A stretch of DNA of 64,000 nucleotides, taken from NCBI GenBank assembly GCA_036365515.1, contig CM070875.1:101539128-101603127 (forward strand), in the 5' to 3' direction. The notes under the pieces were generated by a model. The model was not told where the DNA came from. It did not search any database and was given only the letters and a program-made list of their open reading frames with translations. Below are positions 11,383-22,382 of the stretch, piece after piece. The stretch's first letter is position 1; every line of letters begins with the position of its first letter. The position numbers and the translations under genes were made by a program. This stretch comes from Torymus aiolomorphi (lineage: Eukaryota; Arthropoda; Insecta; Hymenoptera; Torymidae).

Positions 11383-11388
11383 CTTGAT

Positions 11389-11883
11389 TGAATAGTTATA
11401 CTATATTTAAATTCTATTTAAAGAGAAGCGATATCTACAATTTTAATCCGGTACTATAATATTTAAAATTGTGGTGATAACAGAAATTTATGTTACCTGG
11501 AGATTTCGAATTAAACCGCGAATTAAAAACACATAAGGTAAAATCAATATACTTTTTTACAAGCAAATTTTTTTATTTTAATTTATTTAAAATTGGGGCG
11601 TAACTGATGTGTAAAGTTTTTGTGTGATCTTCTTTGTTTATAGGGTTAGTTTCGAGATGAATATGTAACATTTCGGATAATGTTCTCCTATGCCAATTAG
11701 CTTCTCTATCGAGAACTTGGTAGTTTTCAAAATCAAACGTATGAGATTCGTTCTGCATATGTTTATTAATAACAAGAGTCAGATCATTTTTCTTGGCATT
11801 TCTTAGATGTTCAGAGATCCTAGTAGAAACCATTCTTTTGGATTCACCCATATATGTGGCATCACATTCCTTACAATTGATCC
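11389..11883 (-). mobile_element. Penelope-like element, inverted left arm with GIY-YIG fragment
   Basis: This arm is the near-perfect reverse complement of about 12,570-13,063 on the other side of the locus. Its minus-strand frame (about 11,883-11,573) encodes the GIY-YIG C-terminal domain: INCKECDATYMGESKRMVSTRISEH (first 20 positions: CKEC finger, then YMG with GESKR), then the long C-terminal helix region ending PILNKLK. The plus-strand copy reads IYIG where this one reads TYMG, so the GIY-YIG core is altered here. Only the end of the ORF and the adjoining terminal sequence are present. The arrangement makes an approximately 1.67-kb palindrome with an RT core in the middle. Confidence 0.8.
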
Positions 11884-12880
11884 TACAGTACCACTTTTTT
11901 ATGGAAGATATGTAGATGACATTTTCATCATAATTCCGAAAAGTAAAATAGATTATATGATCCAAACATTCAACTTTTATGATGATAGACTAAAATTTAC
12001 TCATGAGATTCAAGAAGATCGAACGTTAAACTTTTTAGAAATCAAAATTATTAGAGAAGTCAACCAATTAATAACAGATTCGTATCATAAACCTACCTAT
12101 TCGGACAGATTTCTTAATTTTAACTGTAACTACCCTATAGCACATAAAAAAAGAATGGTTTATTCTTTAATTGACAAAGCTTTATTTCTTGCAAATAAAA
12201 AATTTCATAATAAAAATATAAGTCTTATTACACAACTTTTAGAGAACAATTGTTATCCGTTAGGATTTATAAAGTTTCACGTAAATAAAAGGATTGGTAC
12301 TTTAGCCAATAAAAATAGTAGCATTAGTCTTAGTCATAATGATGATACTAATAATAATAATACTGCTGTAAATAATAATAATGCCACTAAACCTAGATAT
12401 TCTACACATGTCATTCTACCTTATGTAAAACATTTTTTTGAGAAAATGTCAGCAAAGTTTAAAAAGTTTAGAATCAAAGTTTTACCAAAAATCTGCAATA
12501 ATCTCAGCAATCTAATAAAAAGAGGCAAAGATATCACTCCACTTAAAGAACATTGTAACTGTGGCTATAGAATCAATTGTAAGGAATGTGATGCCATATA
12601 TATAGGTGAATCCAAAAGAATAGTTTCTACTAGGATCTCTGAACATCTAAGAAATTCCAAGAGAAATGATTTGACTCTTGTTATTAACAAACATATGCAG
12701 AACGAATCTCATACGTTTGATTTTGAAAACTACCAAGTTCTTGATAGAGAAACTAATTGGCATAGGAGAACATTATCCGAAATGTCACATATTCATCTCG
12801 AAACTAACCCTATAAACAAAAAAGATGACACAAAAACTTTACACAGCAGTTACGCCCCAATTTTAAATAAATTAAAATAA
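11884..12880 (+). pseudogene. Penelope-like RT C-terminal part with GIY-YIG endonuclease
   Basis: The frame begins at an internal junction. It opens with FYGRYVDDIFIIIP, the RT catalytic YVDD motif of Penelope-like elements, then the LNFLEI segment and YRKP-like YHKPTYSDR. An asparagine-rich insertion lies near residues 178-196. The C-terminal domain has CNC..INCKECDAIYIGESKR (CxC finger followed by the GIY-YIG core), R..EH and the terminal helices. The RT fingers and first palm motifs are missing because the left part is replaced by the inverted arm. The intact enzyme would combine reverse transcription with DNA cutting by GIY-YIG. The frame is open to its stop but N-terminally truncated. 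Confidence 0.82.
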
Positions 12881-13560
12881 AAAAATTTGCTTATAAAAAA
12901 GTATATTGATTTTACCTTATGTGTTTTTAATTCGCGGTTTAATTCAAAATCTCCAGGTAACATAAATTTCTGTTATCATCACAATTTTAAATATTATAGA
13001 ACCGGATTGAAATTGTAGATATCGCTTCCTTTACATAGAATTCAAATATAGTACAACTATTCAGTATTATATTCTGTGATAAGACGTGTACACGTCTAAT
13101 TTCTGTTAATTTATTTTGTCCGTTATCTTTAATTTATTTTATTCTGTTCATATACACTTATTGTTAATTTCTTATTGTCCGTTGTCCTTATACACTTTTT
13201 ATAATGTTTTTACCTTTTTTACATTATTCTGACTGGTTTGTTTTTAAATTTAAAGAAAAAATCTTCATGAGATAAGATCATTATATTTTTCTTGACAATT
13301 TTCTCAATTTCTCTGTAACAATCTGTATTAATAATATTGGTACTAAAATTATAGTTGTAAGGGTTTGATGAATCCAAAGGGAAATTATGAATTGTAATTA
13401 TTGACGATTGAAGGCATTACAATCTTGTTACACAGTTTTATAATTTTTATAAGTTATTGTCCATATTGTCTACAATGTTATTAATGTTTATAGACCTGAT
13501 GAGGGTGGCAAGCAGCCACCGAAATGTTGTCTAATTAATTGACAATAAAGTGACTCGTAA
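12881..13560 (+). repeat. Penelope-like terminal region (pLTR) with ribozyme
   Basis: AT-rich non-coding sequence follows the GIY-YIG stop. Positions 12,881-13,063 are part of the inverted arm. The rest runs to GACAATAAAGTGACTCG near 13,550 and includes a hammerhead-type ribozyme at 13,461-13,528. Terminal repeats of this kind are characteristic of Penelope-like elements. No second pLTR copy is complete at this locus. Confidence 0.65.
13461..13528 (+). ncRNA. Hammerhead ribozyme (open at stem III)
   Basis: All parts can be laid out by eye. The core CTGATGA is at 13,496-13,502. Stem II is GGTGGC/GCCACC with loop AAGCA (13,504-13,520, one G bulged at 13,503), followed by GAAA at 13,521-13,524. 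Stem I is GTCTA (13,468-13,472) with TAGAC (13,491-13,495). A short stem III is formed by bases 13,463-13,466 with 13,524-13,527. The predicted cleavage is after T13467. Hammerheads are known from Penelope-like terminal repeats, which supports the call. Self-cleavage is not demonstrated. Confidence 0.7.
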
Positions 13561-13642
13561 ACCAACCGTCTTACACCTTTTATTTCACATATTATTTATC
13601 GTTACGATTGAATATTTATAATTGTAAATTGATATTTTTGAA

Positions 13643-15811
13643 TATTGTCAGACCTAAAGCTAAACGAACATCGGAAGAGGAAGTGGCTGTTCGAGAACGG
13701 CGACGAATGCAAACGGCTGAGTATGTAAGACGATACAGAGAATGAAAATGTGCTAATGCAAATGTAGATATAAATTTAGTTCAATCAAATCTATCAAATT
13801 GCGGTAGACCGAGACTTAGACAAACATCTGAAAATGAACCAATCGTTCAGAAAGACAACGAAATTCAACAGCTGAAATCAGAAATCGTTCTCATGTTAAT
13901 GTTGATATAAATTCAGTTCAAGTGGTGGCGGACAATAACATGAGATTGCGTGACAAGGAGCACGATGATGAGGGTGATGAATTTGGACGTGGCAGCGTCA
14001 AAGAAATACAGAAAATCATGCATTGCGAAGACATAACATGAATAGTTTTCAGGGTAATATCATTAATGAACATTATTTAGGGGAAATGAGCGTTCATTGT
14101 AAACATTGCAATGCAAAACATTTTCAATCTGAGAATGTAAATAGAGGAGATTCTTTTAATGATTGCTGCAGTCATAGATCTCTTGAATTACCAAATATTC
14201 CGGATTTTCCAGATAATTTACGATTGTTGCTTGAAAATAGTCATATAACAAGTCGGACCTTTTTTGAGCGTATTCGAAATTATAACAGTTCATTTTCATT
14301 CGCGTCATTTAATTTAGCTAATATGTCATATGGCGGAAGAACACCATATTGTTTCAAAATAGAAGGACATTACACAATAGAAGGCTTTACATCCATCGGG
14401 TAATGCGAATCCGCAATATGGTCAACTTTTTATAATAGATATAGGAAAGGTTTTTTGACTCTATCCGTCGTTAGTTGTATAAATTTCTAATGTGAATTTT
14501 ATCGATCTACACGAGGCAAGGGGAGTTAGAAATAATTTTCGATTCTGGCCTTTAATTTCGTTCTCTGGGCCTTTATTAAAGGCCAGAATCGAAATTATTT
14601 CCAACTCCCCTTGCCTCGTGTAGATCGATAAAATTCACATTAGAAATTGTTATAATAGACCCTCAAGAAGCTGTTGCCTATAGGGTAGCTGCAAACTTTG
14701 GTACTGATAGAGATATTATGAATAATTTAGAGCATATAATAAGATATCACAATATATTTGCTAGGTCGTACATGATGATGAAAGAAGTAATTGATCGTCA
14801 ACGTGAAATATTAGGTTCTAATACTGAACCTGAATTACAATTATTATTTAGTTTAAAACCTGGATACGATCGAAATAGATATAATGTTCAAAGAAGTAAC
14901 GAAGTAGCTGCTGTTTTTGTTACATCAGCTGATGGTGGTATTTCGGATTCATATAAAACCATTCGAAATAAGGATACACGAGTATTACAATCAATAAATT
15001 CGATGGATCCGTACGTAGAGTCTATGGTTTATCCTCTTTTCTTTTCTCATGGATCCTTAGATTGGCATAAGAATATTTTCAAAAAAAAAATATTAATAGT
15101 ATCAGAAATGTTGTGATAAGTCATGATAATGATGATAAATATGAACAACAAGGTCGTCGAGTAACTACATGTGCTTATATTAAATACAGAATATGTATTA
15201 GATCTGATACGTTTAATGCATTTTTATTGGGCCGTAGATTATTTCAACAATGGATCGTAGGTTTACGTTAAGTAGAAAGAGATCGAATCGAATATATTCG
15301 AAATTATCAAAAACAGTTATGCGTTGAATTATATGAAGATTTAGTTCATCATACCGTAAATCAGGAGAATTGTCAAATAGGTAAAATGGTTATATTGCCA
15401 TCGACATTCGTTGGTTCTCCTAGATATATGATGCAAAATTATCAAGATTCCATGGCTATAGTTCATAGTAAAGGGAAGCCCGATTTGTTTAATTCGATGA
15501 CCTGTAACCCTAATTGGAGGGAGATTCGAGATGATCTACTATCAGGCCAACTATATCGTCCTGACATTTGTGCCCGAGTTTTTCACTTAAAGAAAGAACA
15601 TTTATTGTCTTTAATAAATCAAGGAAAGTATTTTGGTGCTGTAGCAGCTCATGTACATGTTCTAGAATTTCAAGAGCGAGGTTTACCACAGGCCCATATT
15701 TTGGTTACCTTAATGGATGGGTACAAGGTGACAACTATTCAAGATATAGAGAAATATATTTCTGCTGAAAGTGAGATATCAAAAGATGGCCGAAATGAAA
15801 GTCGGGTGTGA
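13643..15811 (+). pseudogene. Helitron RepHel, N-terminal and Rep portion (broken)
   Basis: Three regions of a Helitron Rep are readable. Positions 13,660-14,020 hold a basic lead (RRRMQTAEYVRRYRE). Positions 14,023-14,403 hold the zinc-finger region (CKHCNAKHF, FNDCCSHR) with RTFFERIRNYNSSFSFASF. Positions 14,650-15,811 hold ARSYMMM, ADGGISD and the Rep nuclease segment EFQERGLPQAHILV. The family's HUH motif should be H-x-H; here the first His is Gln (codon CAG at 15,689-15,691), so metal binding would be lost. Frames are broken by a hairpin insertion (14,481-14,648), by the stop at 15,114-15,116 and by stops in 15,117-15,385. The downstream tyrosine motif is absent. A same-strand helicase scrap at 20,476-20,694 may be the displaced rest. 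Confidence 0.82.
14481..14648. mobile_element. Hairpin MITE inserted in Helitron Rep
   Basis: Arms of about 78 bp are reverse complements, starting AAATTTCTAATGTGAATTTT on the left and ending with its complement at 14,648. They surround a short spacer (TTCGTTCTCTGG region). The Rep frame is recognisable on both sides (GQLFIID before; IIDPQEAVAYR after), so the insertion is directly visible. Flanks GTTGTAT and GTTATAA could be a decayed target duplication. Confidence 0.85.
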
Positions 15812-16072
15812 GTTGTGTGCGCATAAAAGCCAGCTCAGTGACTACATTAAGTATGTGTTAAAAGAGTGGATGTGTGAGGAAAAAAGAGAATTTAAAAAGG
15901 TTTGCGAAGAAGATTAATAGAAAAGGAGAGAAGAAGACGAAAAGGAGAAAACAGGTGTAAGAAAAAATACATGTGCGAGGATAAAGCATAGAGTAAAGAA
16001 ATACGAGAGAGGAAAGAGTAGTGGAGAGGAACCACGGAGAAAGAAATTACGGAAAAGCATAGAGGAAGGGAG

Positions 16073-16075
<3 letters not shown>

Positions 16076-16168
<93 letters not shown>
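16076..16168. repeat. (GA)n microsatellite
   Basis: About 46 uninterrupted GA units, immediately upstream of the purine-rich LINE remnant. It creates spurious serine/leucine frames on the minus strand. Confidence 0.98.
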
Positions 16169-16254
16169 AGGACAGAGGGCGCGGTGGTGAGGTAAGGTGG
16201 AAAAGAGTAGAGGACTCAGAGGGTGCGAAAGATGGGAAAGGAAATATACAGAAT

Positions 16255-19070
16255 ATGAAGGGGGCTATGAGTGGAAACAAGGAAAATAAGGAAATAGAGA
16301 AAAATAAGGAAAGAAAAGTGAGTGATAGGGCAGAAAAGGGAGAAGAGGTATTCTACACCCCCAGGAGAATGAAAGGAGAGGAATTAAAGCAAGAGAAGGA
16401 AGAAGAAGGAATAAGGGTAAGAAGAAGCAGAGTAATGGACTGGAAAGGCAAAAGCAAAAGCGAAGGCACTGAAACCCCAAGGGGTGGGAGAGCGAAGCCG
16501 AACAACAGTAAGAGGAAGTTGAATTCTCCGGAGGAAATAGAGAGAAAATAGAAAAAGCAAAAAGAGGAGGAGGAAAGAAGGAGGTTAGAAGATGAGAAAG
16601 CAGGGATATTCAACAGAAGCGGCAAAACCATGAAATCACCACCCAGAAAGAAGGAGGTTAGAAGATGAGAAAGCAGGGATATTCAACAGAAGCGGCAAAA
16701 CCATGAAGCTCAAACATAGATGCGAGAACCAGGACGGATAGCACAAGCGAAAAACTGACGCTAATTCGAAAGCAGTTAACACTGATAAGGGAAGAGGGTT
16801 TGCAAACGAGAGGTAGCGAAATATGGAGCCACTTAAGAGAAGAGGTGGGGAAAGTTATGCAGAGAAAAGTGATAAGAAAGAGAAAAGGAAGCGGAGAGAA
16901 GTGGTGGGATAGAGAATGCCACGAGAGAAAAGAGGCACTATGGAAGGAGCTGAAAAAAATGAGAAGGGGAGAGGCGTTCCCAGAAAAGTACAAGAAAAGC
17001 AGAAAGGAATACAAGTGGTGGATTAGGAGGAAGAAGAAGCAATGGGCAGGTCGGCAACTAGAGGATATGATAAAGGACAAGAGTGAAAGAAAATTCTGGG
17101 AGAAGATAAAGAGCTGTAGGAAAAAAAGAGAAAGAATAAGTAGTAAGATTGAAAAGGAGAAGAGGAAAGAACCTTTTAAGAAGCAATTAAATGGAGAAAA
17201 GATAGGAGCAGAGGAGGAAGAGCAGGAGGAAGAAGAAGGGTGGAATCAGGAGGAGATAACGGAATAGGAAATGGAGATAGCAATCAGGAAGATGAAAAAG
17301 GGAAGGCAGCCGGCATAGATGGGATCTCAAATGAGGTATGGATACACGCCGAGAAAGAAAAGATTCAGGAACTAAGAATGGCTATGAATAAAGTGTGGAA
17401 GGAAGGAGTGCTACCAGAAGATTGGAAAAAAGGAAGAATTAAACCAATATTTAAGAAGAGAGACAAGTACAAGGTAGAGAATTATAGGGGTATAACGTTA
17501 ACGGATTCAGGTTATAAGTTATACGCAGAAATCCTAAGAGCGAGGCTGGAGAAGGAAATAGAGGAAGGAGACAAACTGAGCGATACACAGTTCGGATTCA
17601 GAAAAGGGAGGGGTGCAATAGACACAATATGTGCTAAAAACAAGGGATAGCGAAAGAACTACAGAAGGAAAAAGGAAGAGTACGGGCATTGCTGGCAGAT
17701 CTGAAAGCTACGTTTGACAAAATCAAAAGAGACAGGATTTGGAAAAGATTGGACGAAGCAGGAATTTCAGAGAAATTGCGGAAGAGGATAGAAGACATAT
17801 GCAAGGACACAAGATGCGAGATACAGATAGGAGAGAGGAAGGTGGGTGAATTTAGGATAAGAGAAGGGGTAAGGCAAGAATACCCACTCAGCCCAGCACT
17901 TTTTAATGTAAGATTTGCAAACTTGGAAGAGGAGATGAGGAAGGCGCAGGAGAGTGGGGTAAGACTAGGTAGGAAGAAGATCCACACATTATTGTACGCG
18001 GACGATGTTATCCTATTGGGAAATAATGAGACGGAGCTAACAGAAAGCATGAGAATATTCGTGAGATATATAGAGAGAAATGGACTGGAATTAAACTCAG
18101 AGAAATAAAAAATCATGGAGTTCAGAAGAAGTGCAAAAAAGAGAAGGAGAAAGGTGGAGTTTAAATAGAAAGGAGGTAGGATAGAAATAGTAATGGAAGC
18201 AATGTACCTAGCATACAAGCTATAGATGGATAATGGAGACCAGAAACATATTGCACGCCTAGCAAGAAAGGCGAACGCAGCGTTAGGAGGAATTTGGAGC
18301 ATGGGGAAAAGGTTCTTCAAAGAAAACTGGAGGAAAGAGATGAGATTATTCTTTACGATGATAAGCAGCGTAGCGAGGTATGGAGCGGAGATTTAGGGAT
18401 GGAGAACGTGGAAGGGACTGGAAAAAATACAAGAGAAATACTTGAAATGAATGTTCAGACCGGATAGAACAACGCCGAGCCACGTGCTAAGAGAGGAAAC
18501 AAGACGGAATAGACTGGCAGTAAGAATGGGCAGAAGTGCAATAAAATTTCAGAGAAGATTAATGTTAGCGAAAGAAAATACAGTGCAGATGGGCTGTTGG
18601 CTAATGATGAATAAGAAAGGTAAAGAGAAGGAAATCAATAGAGAGAAAGTGGAATTCCTAAATAGAAGGGGATGATCAATAGAGGATATGATAAGGAAAA
18701 TGGAAGAAGAAAAGCCAGTGTGGGAAGAGTTAGAGGAAAGAAGCAAGGATATAGAAGGGCAAGGAAGAAGAGAAGAAATAGAAAAATCTTCGTACGCAGA
18801 AGAAATTAAAAAGGTGGTAATGGATCAAAAAAGGCCGAACTATCAGATACCGGAAGCAAGGAAAAAAAAGAGAGGCGACAGAGGTGGTAGGGAGATTCAG
18901 ATTGAGATGCGACAGTAATGCAAATAAATACTGGCTAAAAGAAGAGGAGAAAAGGTGCAGAATGTGCAAACAGGAGCCAGAGACTTTACAGCACGTGTTG
19001 GAAAAGTGCACATTCACAGGAGGTAGCAGTAGAAAATGGTAGGATATATTAACAAAAGGTACACAGAACA
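16255..19070 (+). pseudogene. Purine-rich non-LTR retrotransposon (ORF2 RT, broken)
   Basis: The plus strand is extremely A/G-rich. Positions 16,800-17,267 give a basic region preceding RT. Positions 17,280-17,636 give KAAGIDGISNEVW, VENYRGITLTDSGYKLY and DTQFGFRKGRG. Positions 17,689-18,108 give LLADLKATFDKI (motif A, normally KAAFD), GVRQEYPLSPALF (motif B, GC replaced by EY) and LLYADDVILLG (catalytic YADD). A frameshift lies at about 17,640. Positions 18,451-18,675 and 18,688-18,918 continue the C-terminal part. A terminal CX2C-HX4C finger (CRMCKQ...HVLEKC) lies at about 18,955-19,010. No APE endonuclease or ORF1 is recognisable. The clade is undetermined. It is inactive because of frameshifts and the altered motif B. 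Confidence 0.8.
16572..16710. repeat. Tandem duplication of a 76-bp segment
   Basis: The phrase starting AGAAGGAGGTTAGAAGATGA and ending with AAAACCATGAA appears twice almost identically, at about 16,577-16,635 and 16,652-16,710, inside the purine-rich LINE lead region. It looks like a recent local duplication. Confidence 0.85.
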
Positions 19071-20038
19071 TGCACGTACTGCAAAAAATTAGATGGTTAA
19101 GGAAAAGAAAAGAGAAGGAGAGAAAGAGTAAGAAGAAGAAGAGGAATGAGTGGAGAAGAGAAGAAGTATAAAGAGAAGTAGATATATCACAAAGAAGGAG
19201 ATAGAAAATACGAAAGGGAGGCAGAGCAGGGCAGAAGGCAGAGGACATATGATTCGAGTGGGGCAAGAAGGTAGGTAAAGACAAGGCACATGGAGACAAA
19301 AGAGGAGAGGGATTGTGAAATGACGCTAAAGGCAGCACGTGAGGGCGCAACGAAAGCACGGAAGGAATCAAGAGGAGAGGGACGATAAAGAGAGATGAGA
19401 CAGAATAGAACAGAGAAAACGTGGCGCTGGATAAAGCAGCAAGGTGAAAGAAAGAAGACAGAGAGCTGAAAGCAGGCAGAAGTAAAGAAAAATGGAGAAA
19501 ATAAATGAAGAAGTAGAGAGAGTAAGAGAAGAAGTGGAGCAAGAGAAAAAAAAAGAAGCAGGAAATGGAAGGAAAAATAAAAAGTTTGGAGGAGATAATA
19601 AGAGCATGGAGAGAAGAAAGAAAGCAGTGGAAGATGAAGTAGAGTGAAGAAAATAAGAGGATGCAAGACATTGAGATAAAAATGAAGAATTTGGGGTGAA
19701 GATTGGAATGGTTGGAGAAAGAAGAGAATAAGAGGAGAGAAAGAGGCACTGAGAAGAGAGGATGTGGATAAGGAGAGGACAGTAGTGTTGAAGTGGGGAC
19801 CCAGATATAATTGGATGCAAGTATGCAAATGGGTCCAAGATTGGCTCGTCAAGGGGAAGATGGAGTATAAAGTAGTGCAGATGGCAGGGGCGGCTAAGAG
19901 AATGCAGTGGCTGATACTGGAGGAAGCCTGAAGAGGTTTCTTCTCCAAAAGCACGAAGAGATATACAGAGAAGGGATATTCACGGTGGATGAAGTGTTAT
20001 TGCCAGAGGAAAGGAAAGCGAGGTGGGAGAAACAGCAG

Positions 20039-20142
<104 letters not shown>

Positions 20143-20327
20143 AGGAGGCATAGATAAGAGCCAGAGTTAAAACAGTAACAACAGTAGCGGAAAGACTGAG
20201 AAGACCCACAGGAGACAAAGAAGGTGATCAAGATGGAAAAATGAAAGATGAGAAGGACCAGGGGTAGAAAAGGAAAGGAGAAGAGAAGGAGACGGGGAAT
20301 GGAAGCGAGCAGTATATGCTACCATGA

Positions 20328-20416
20328 ATGCAAAATGTATGATTCCCTCGAGTGTGCTCTTTGGCGGCCTCGCTGCGCTCGGTCCCAAAACTCGCTAAGA
20401 ATGATACATTTTGCGT
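20328..20416. repeat. Short inverted repeat (GCAAAATGTATGATTC arms)
   Basis: Arms GCAAAATGTATGATTC and GAATGATACATTTTGC flank a GC-rich loop (GGCCTCGCTGCGCTCGGTCCC). Size and layout fit a small MITE. It separates the (GA)n tract from the helicase fragments. Confidence 0.55.
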
Positions 20417-20475
20417 CCTTGGTGCATAAACTACTATTATGATTAACTAATTTCATCAGTAATATTGTCTCCACG

Positions 20476-20694
20476 TAATGCTGATGTGAATGAAATTAAT
20501 AAAATGGTAGTATCGTTATTGGGTAGTCGTAATGAGTCGTAAGAGTCGTAATATACAAGCGTTGATTCGGCAGATAATTGTGATGATAATAGTTTGATGA
20601 GCGAATTAATTTTATCCTAATATTTAAACTCATTAAACCAACCCCTCAAAGTTTACCTCCCTATGAATTAAATTTAAGAATAAATTGCATTGCT
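20476..20694 (+). pseudogene. Helitron PIF1-type helicase fragment (plus strand)
   Basis: The plus strand reads degraded helicase: an EINK start, VDSADNCDDN, then QSLPPYELNLRINCIAL. This matches the better copy at 22.5-23.2 kb, which has STDNCNN and SSLPPYELRLRKHCIV. Two in-frame stops are present. It ends at 20,694, where sequence from the opposite strand begins. It may be the remainder of the Helitron whose Rep lies at 13.6-15.8 kb on the same strand, separated by the purine-rich LINE. That link is inference. Confidence 0.7.
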
Positions 20695-21094
20695 TTGCAT
20701 ACGTACTCGAGAAATAGCTACGTATAATTGCCCATGAGTAAAAATCTTCTTCCGCAAATCAATAAATACATTAGAAAAAGTTTTATCTTGGGCTTTGTTA
20801 ATAGTCATAGCTAAAGCAGGTCTAACGGGAACCTGTCTTCTCTTAAAGGAAAAGGATAGTCATTATCTGAATATAATGTGATACGATTTATAAACATAAT
20901 GTCCCCGACTTTATCGCCTGTTATAATTTTGTATTTCAATAAATTATCCATTATATTATTGATTTATAAACATAATGTCTCCGGCTTTATCGCCTGCTAT
21001 AATTTTGTATTTCAATAAATTATCCATTAAATCTAATATTCTTAATCGAGTTCCATTACATGAACCATCATTAATACTTATATTTCTAATGAGA
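20695..21094 (-). pseudogene. Helitron helicase C-terminal fragment (minus strand) with internal duplication
   Basis: Reading minus from 21,094 gives SLIRNISINDGSCNGTRLRILDLMDN, here quoted only for its NGTRLRI helicase signature, then KIIAGDKAGDI. A 76-bp direct repeat (20,885-20,960 and 20,961-21,036) breaks the frame. After a frame change come AMTINKAQDKT (motif V, normally NKSQGQT) and QLYVAISRVR (motif VI). It joins the plus-strand helicase fragment head-on at 20,694/20,695, so an inversion or two-copy fusion must have occurred. It ends at the Helitron-type terminus at 21,095. Confidence 0.75.
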
Positions 21095-21122
21095 CTAGAA
21101 ATCCATGCGCGCAAGCGCGCCC
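21095..21122 (-). other. Helitron-type 3' end (hairpin plus CTAG)
   Basis: On the minus strand this reads GCGCGCTTGCGCGC, then ATGGATTT, CTAG and T. That is the hairpin, short spacer and CTRR-T end used by Helitrons. It abuts the truncated helicase frame, which suggests a non-autonomous Helitron inserted there. Confidence 0.6.
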
Positions 21123-22350
21123 TATATCGTATTAAAATTTTTAAATGAAACTTAATGTGCATTTTAAAGATTTACATCTTTGAACATGGATATATTGCAT
21201 TGTTTTTAATTAATGCATAGAATTGTTTGAAAACGTTTTTCATAAATAATATTATTATACTTAAATTTATAAAATTTTGTATTAATGTTCTAATATATTT
21301 TTAAGTTCTCAATACTCCTCTCTTAGGGAGATTGTACATAAGTGATGTGCTACGCCGCTGAGTGACTTATATTGAAATATCGACCAATCAAAAACGTAGC
21401 TCTATAAGTAGCCAACGCACCAACAGCACGGGTATCTCGCACTTCGCACAGCACAGCACCGCACGGCACGGCACTTATGTGTACATACATACATTCTCTT
21501 TCTCTCTCTCTCCCTTAAAAAAGTGATGACGGAAATGTGAAGTCGAAATAAAAACTTCGCGGTTGATTAAGTCTGTTTAAAACTAGTCTGTGATTGGTCG
21601 ACGCCAACGTAAATTTTGTTACTGGTGTCATCTGCTTGGTTGAGAACCTTATACGAAATGATCTGCGTTTCATATTTTGAGTCTTATCCTCTTTTTAAAA
21701 AATGATGACGGAAAAGTGAAACCGAAATAAAAGGTTTGTAACTGACTGTTTCTATGACTTAAGATGTATGATAAAATGTCTAACCTAAAAATGTGCATAC
21801 TCTCAAAATTGTAACCTCAGAAACTTTGTATGTAAAATGGTATTATAATTAATTATAATATAATAAGTAAATATAAGAAGTAAGTCAAAACATATTCCTA
21901 TATGTTTAGTAATTTTTACTATGTATATATGTAGCAATTTTTGTAACAATGAATTATAGTAACTTTTATTAGATCATTTATCTCATTACTCGTCATTCAA
22001 ATATAAGAATTAATATATAAGCATTAATTAAAATATTAGAAGTTGAATAAATTATCATTTAGCAAACCCTTCTCTTGAAACAACGATGGCCTGATGTTGT
22101 GTAACACTTAAAGAGTGATTTTGATTGGCCTGTAAGGAATAGGCGCGAAAATTCGCTACTTCCGCTACATTTGAATTTTTGAAATTGAATTTTTATTCTT
22201 AACTATTTAAAACTAAATAATTAAATCAAATTAGAATAAAAAGATTAATTTTGTCATGCTTTGAAAAATGATCTGATTATCCTATCATTTAAACCAATTA
22301 AAATGAAATCATAATGAAAAATTATATATTCATAAGCTAAAAAACAAAAT
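21123..22350. other. Non-coding interval between two Helitron-type ends
   Basis: No gene recognised. Near 21,500 and 21,690 there are two related phrases (AAAAARTGATGACGGAAAWGTGAA), so a local repeat of about 190 bp is present. The interval is bounded by a minus-oriented Helitron-type end on the left and a plus-oriented one on the right. Confidence 0.5.
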
Positions 22351-22354
22351 AGTA

Positions 22355-22382
22355 CGCGCGCAGCGCGTTTGGATTTTGCTAG
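22355..22382 (+). other. Helitron-type 3' end (hairpin plus CTAG)
   Basis: CGCGCGCAGCGCG can form a hairpin. It is followed by an 11-nt spacer and CTAG at 22,379-22,382 with T after it. A weaker look-alike (GCGCGCG, spacer, CTAG at 22,439-22,442, then T) follows 60 bp later. Confidence 0.6.

Larger units (their letters stand above)
8490..11388 (-). mobile_element. Non-LTR retrotransposon copy 2 (same family as 1.0-4.8 kb)
   Basis: It has the same order as copy 1 on the minus strand: ORF1 with an N-terminal cysteine patch, zinc knuckles and polyglutamine tail (11,382-9,919), an endonuclease segment (9,430-9,203) and the region before the RT (9,155-8,571). It is truncated on its 3' side at 8,485-8,490, where a hairpin-ended GC-rich element abuts. 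The 5' end coincides with the boundary of the inverted Penelope-like repeat at 11,389. Protein-level similarity to copy 1 is clear in the zinc knuckles and in the GDFNID and NKYFC segments, but the DNA is diverged. Confidence 0.82.

Noticed and set aside
18730..19954. Long Ser/Leu-rich minus-strand frames of 255-339 codons
   Set aside because: They are antisense to a purine-rich LINE strand, which rarely yields stops on the pyrimidine side. No domain, and they overlap each other in several frames.
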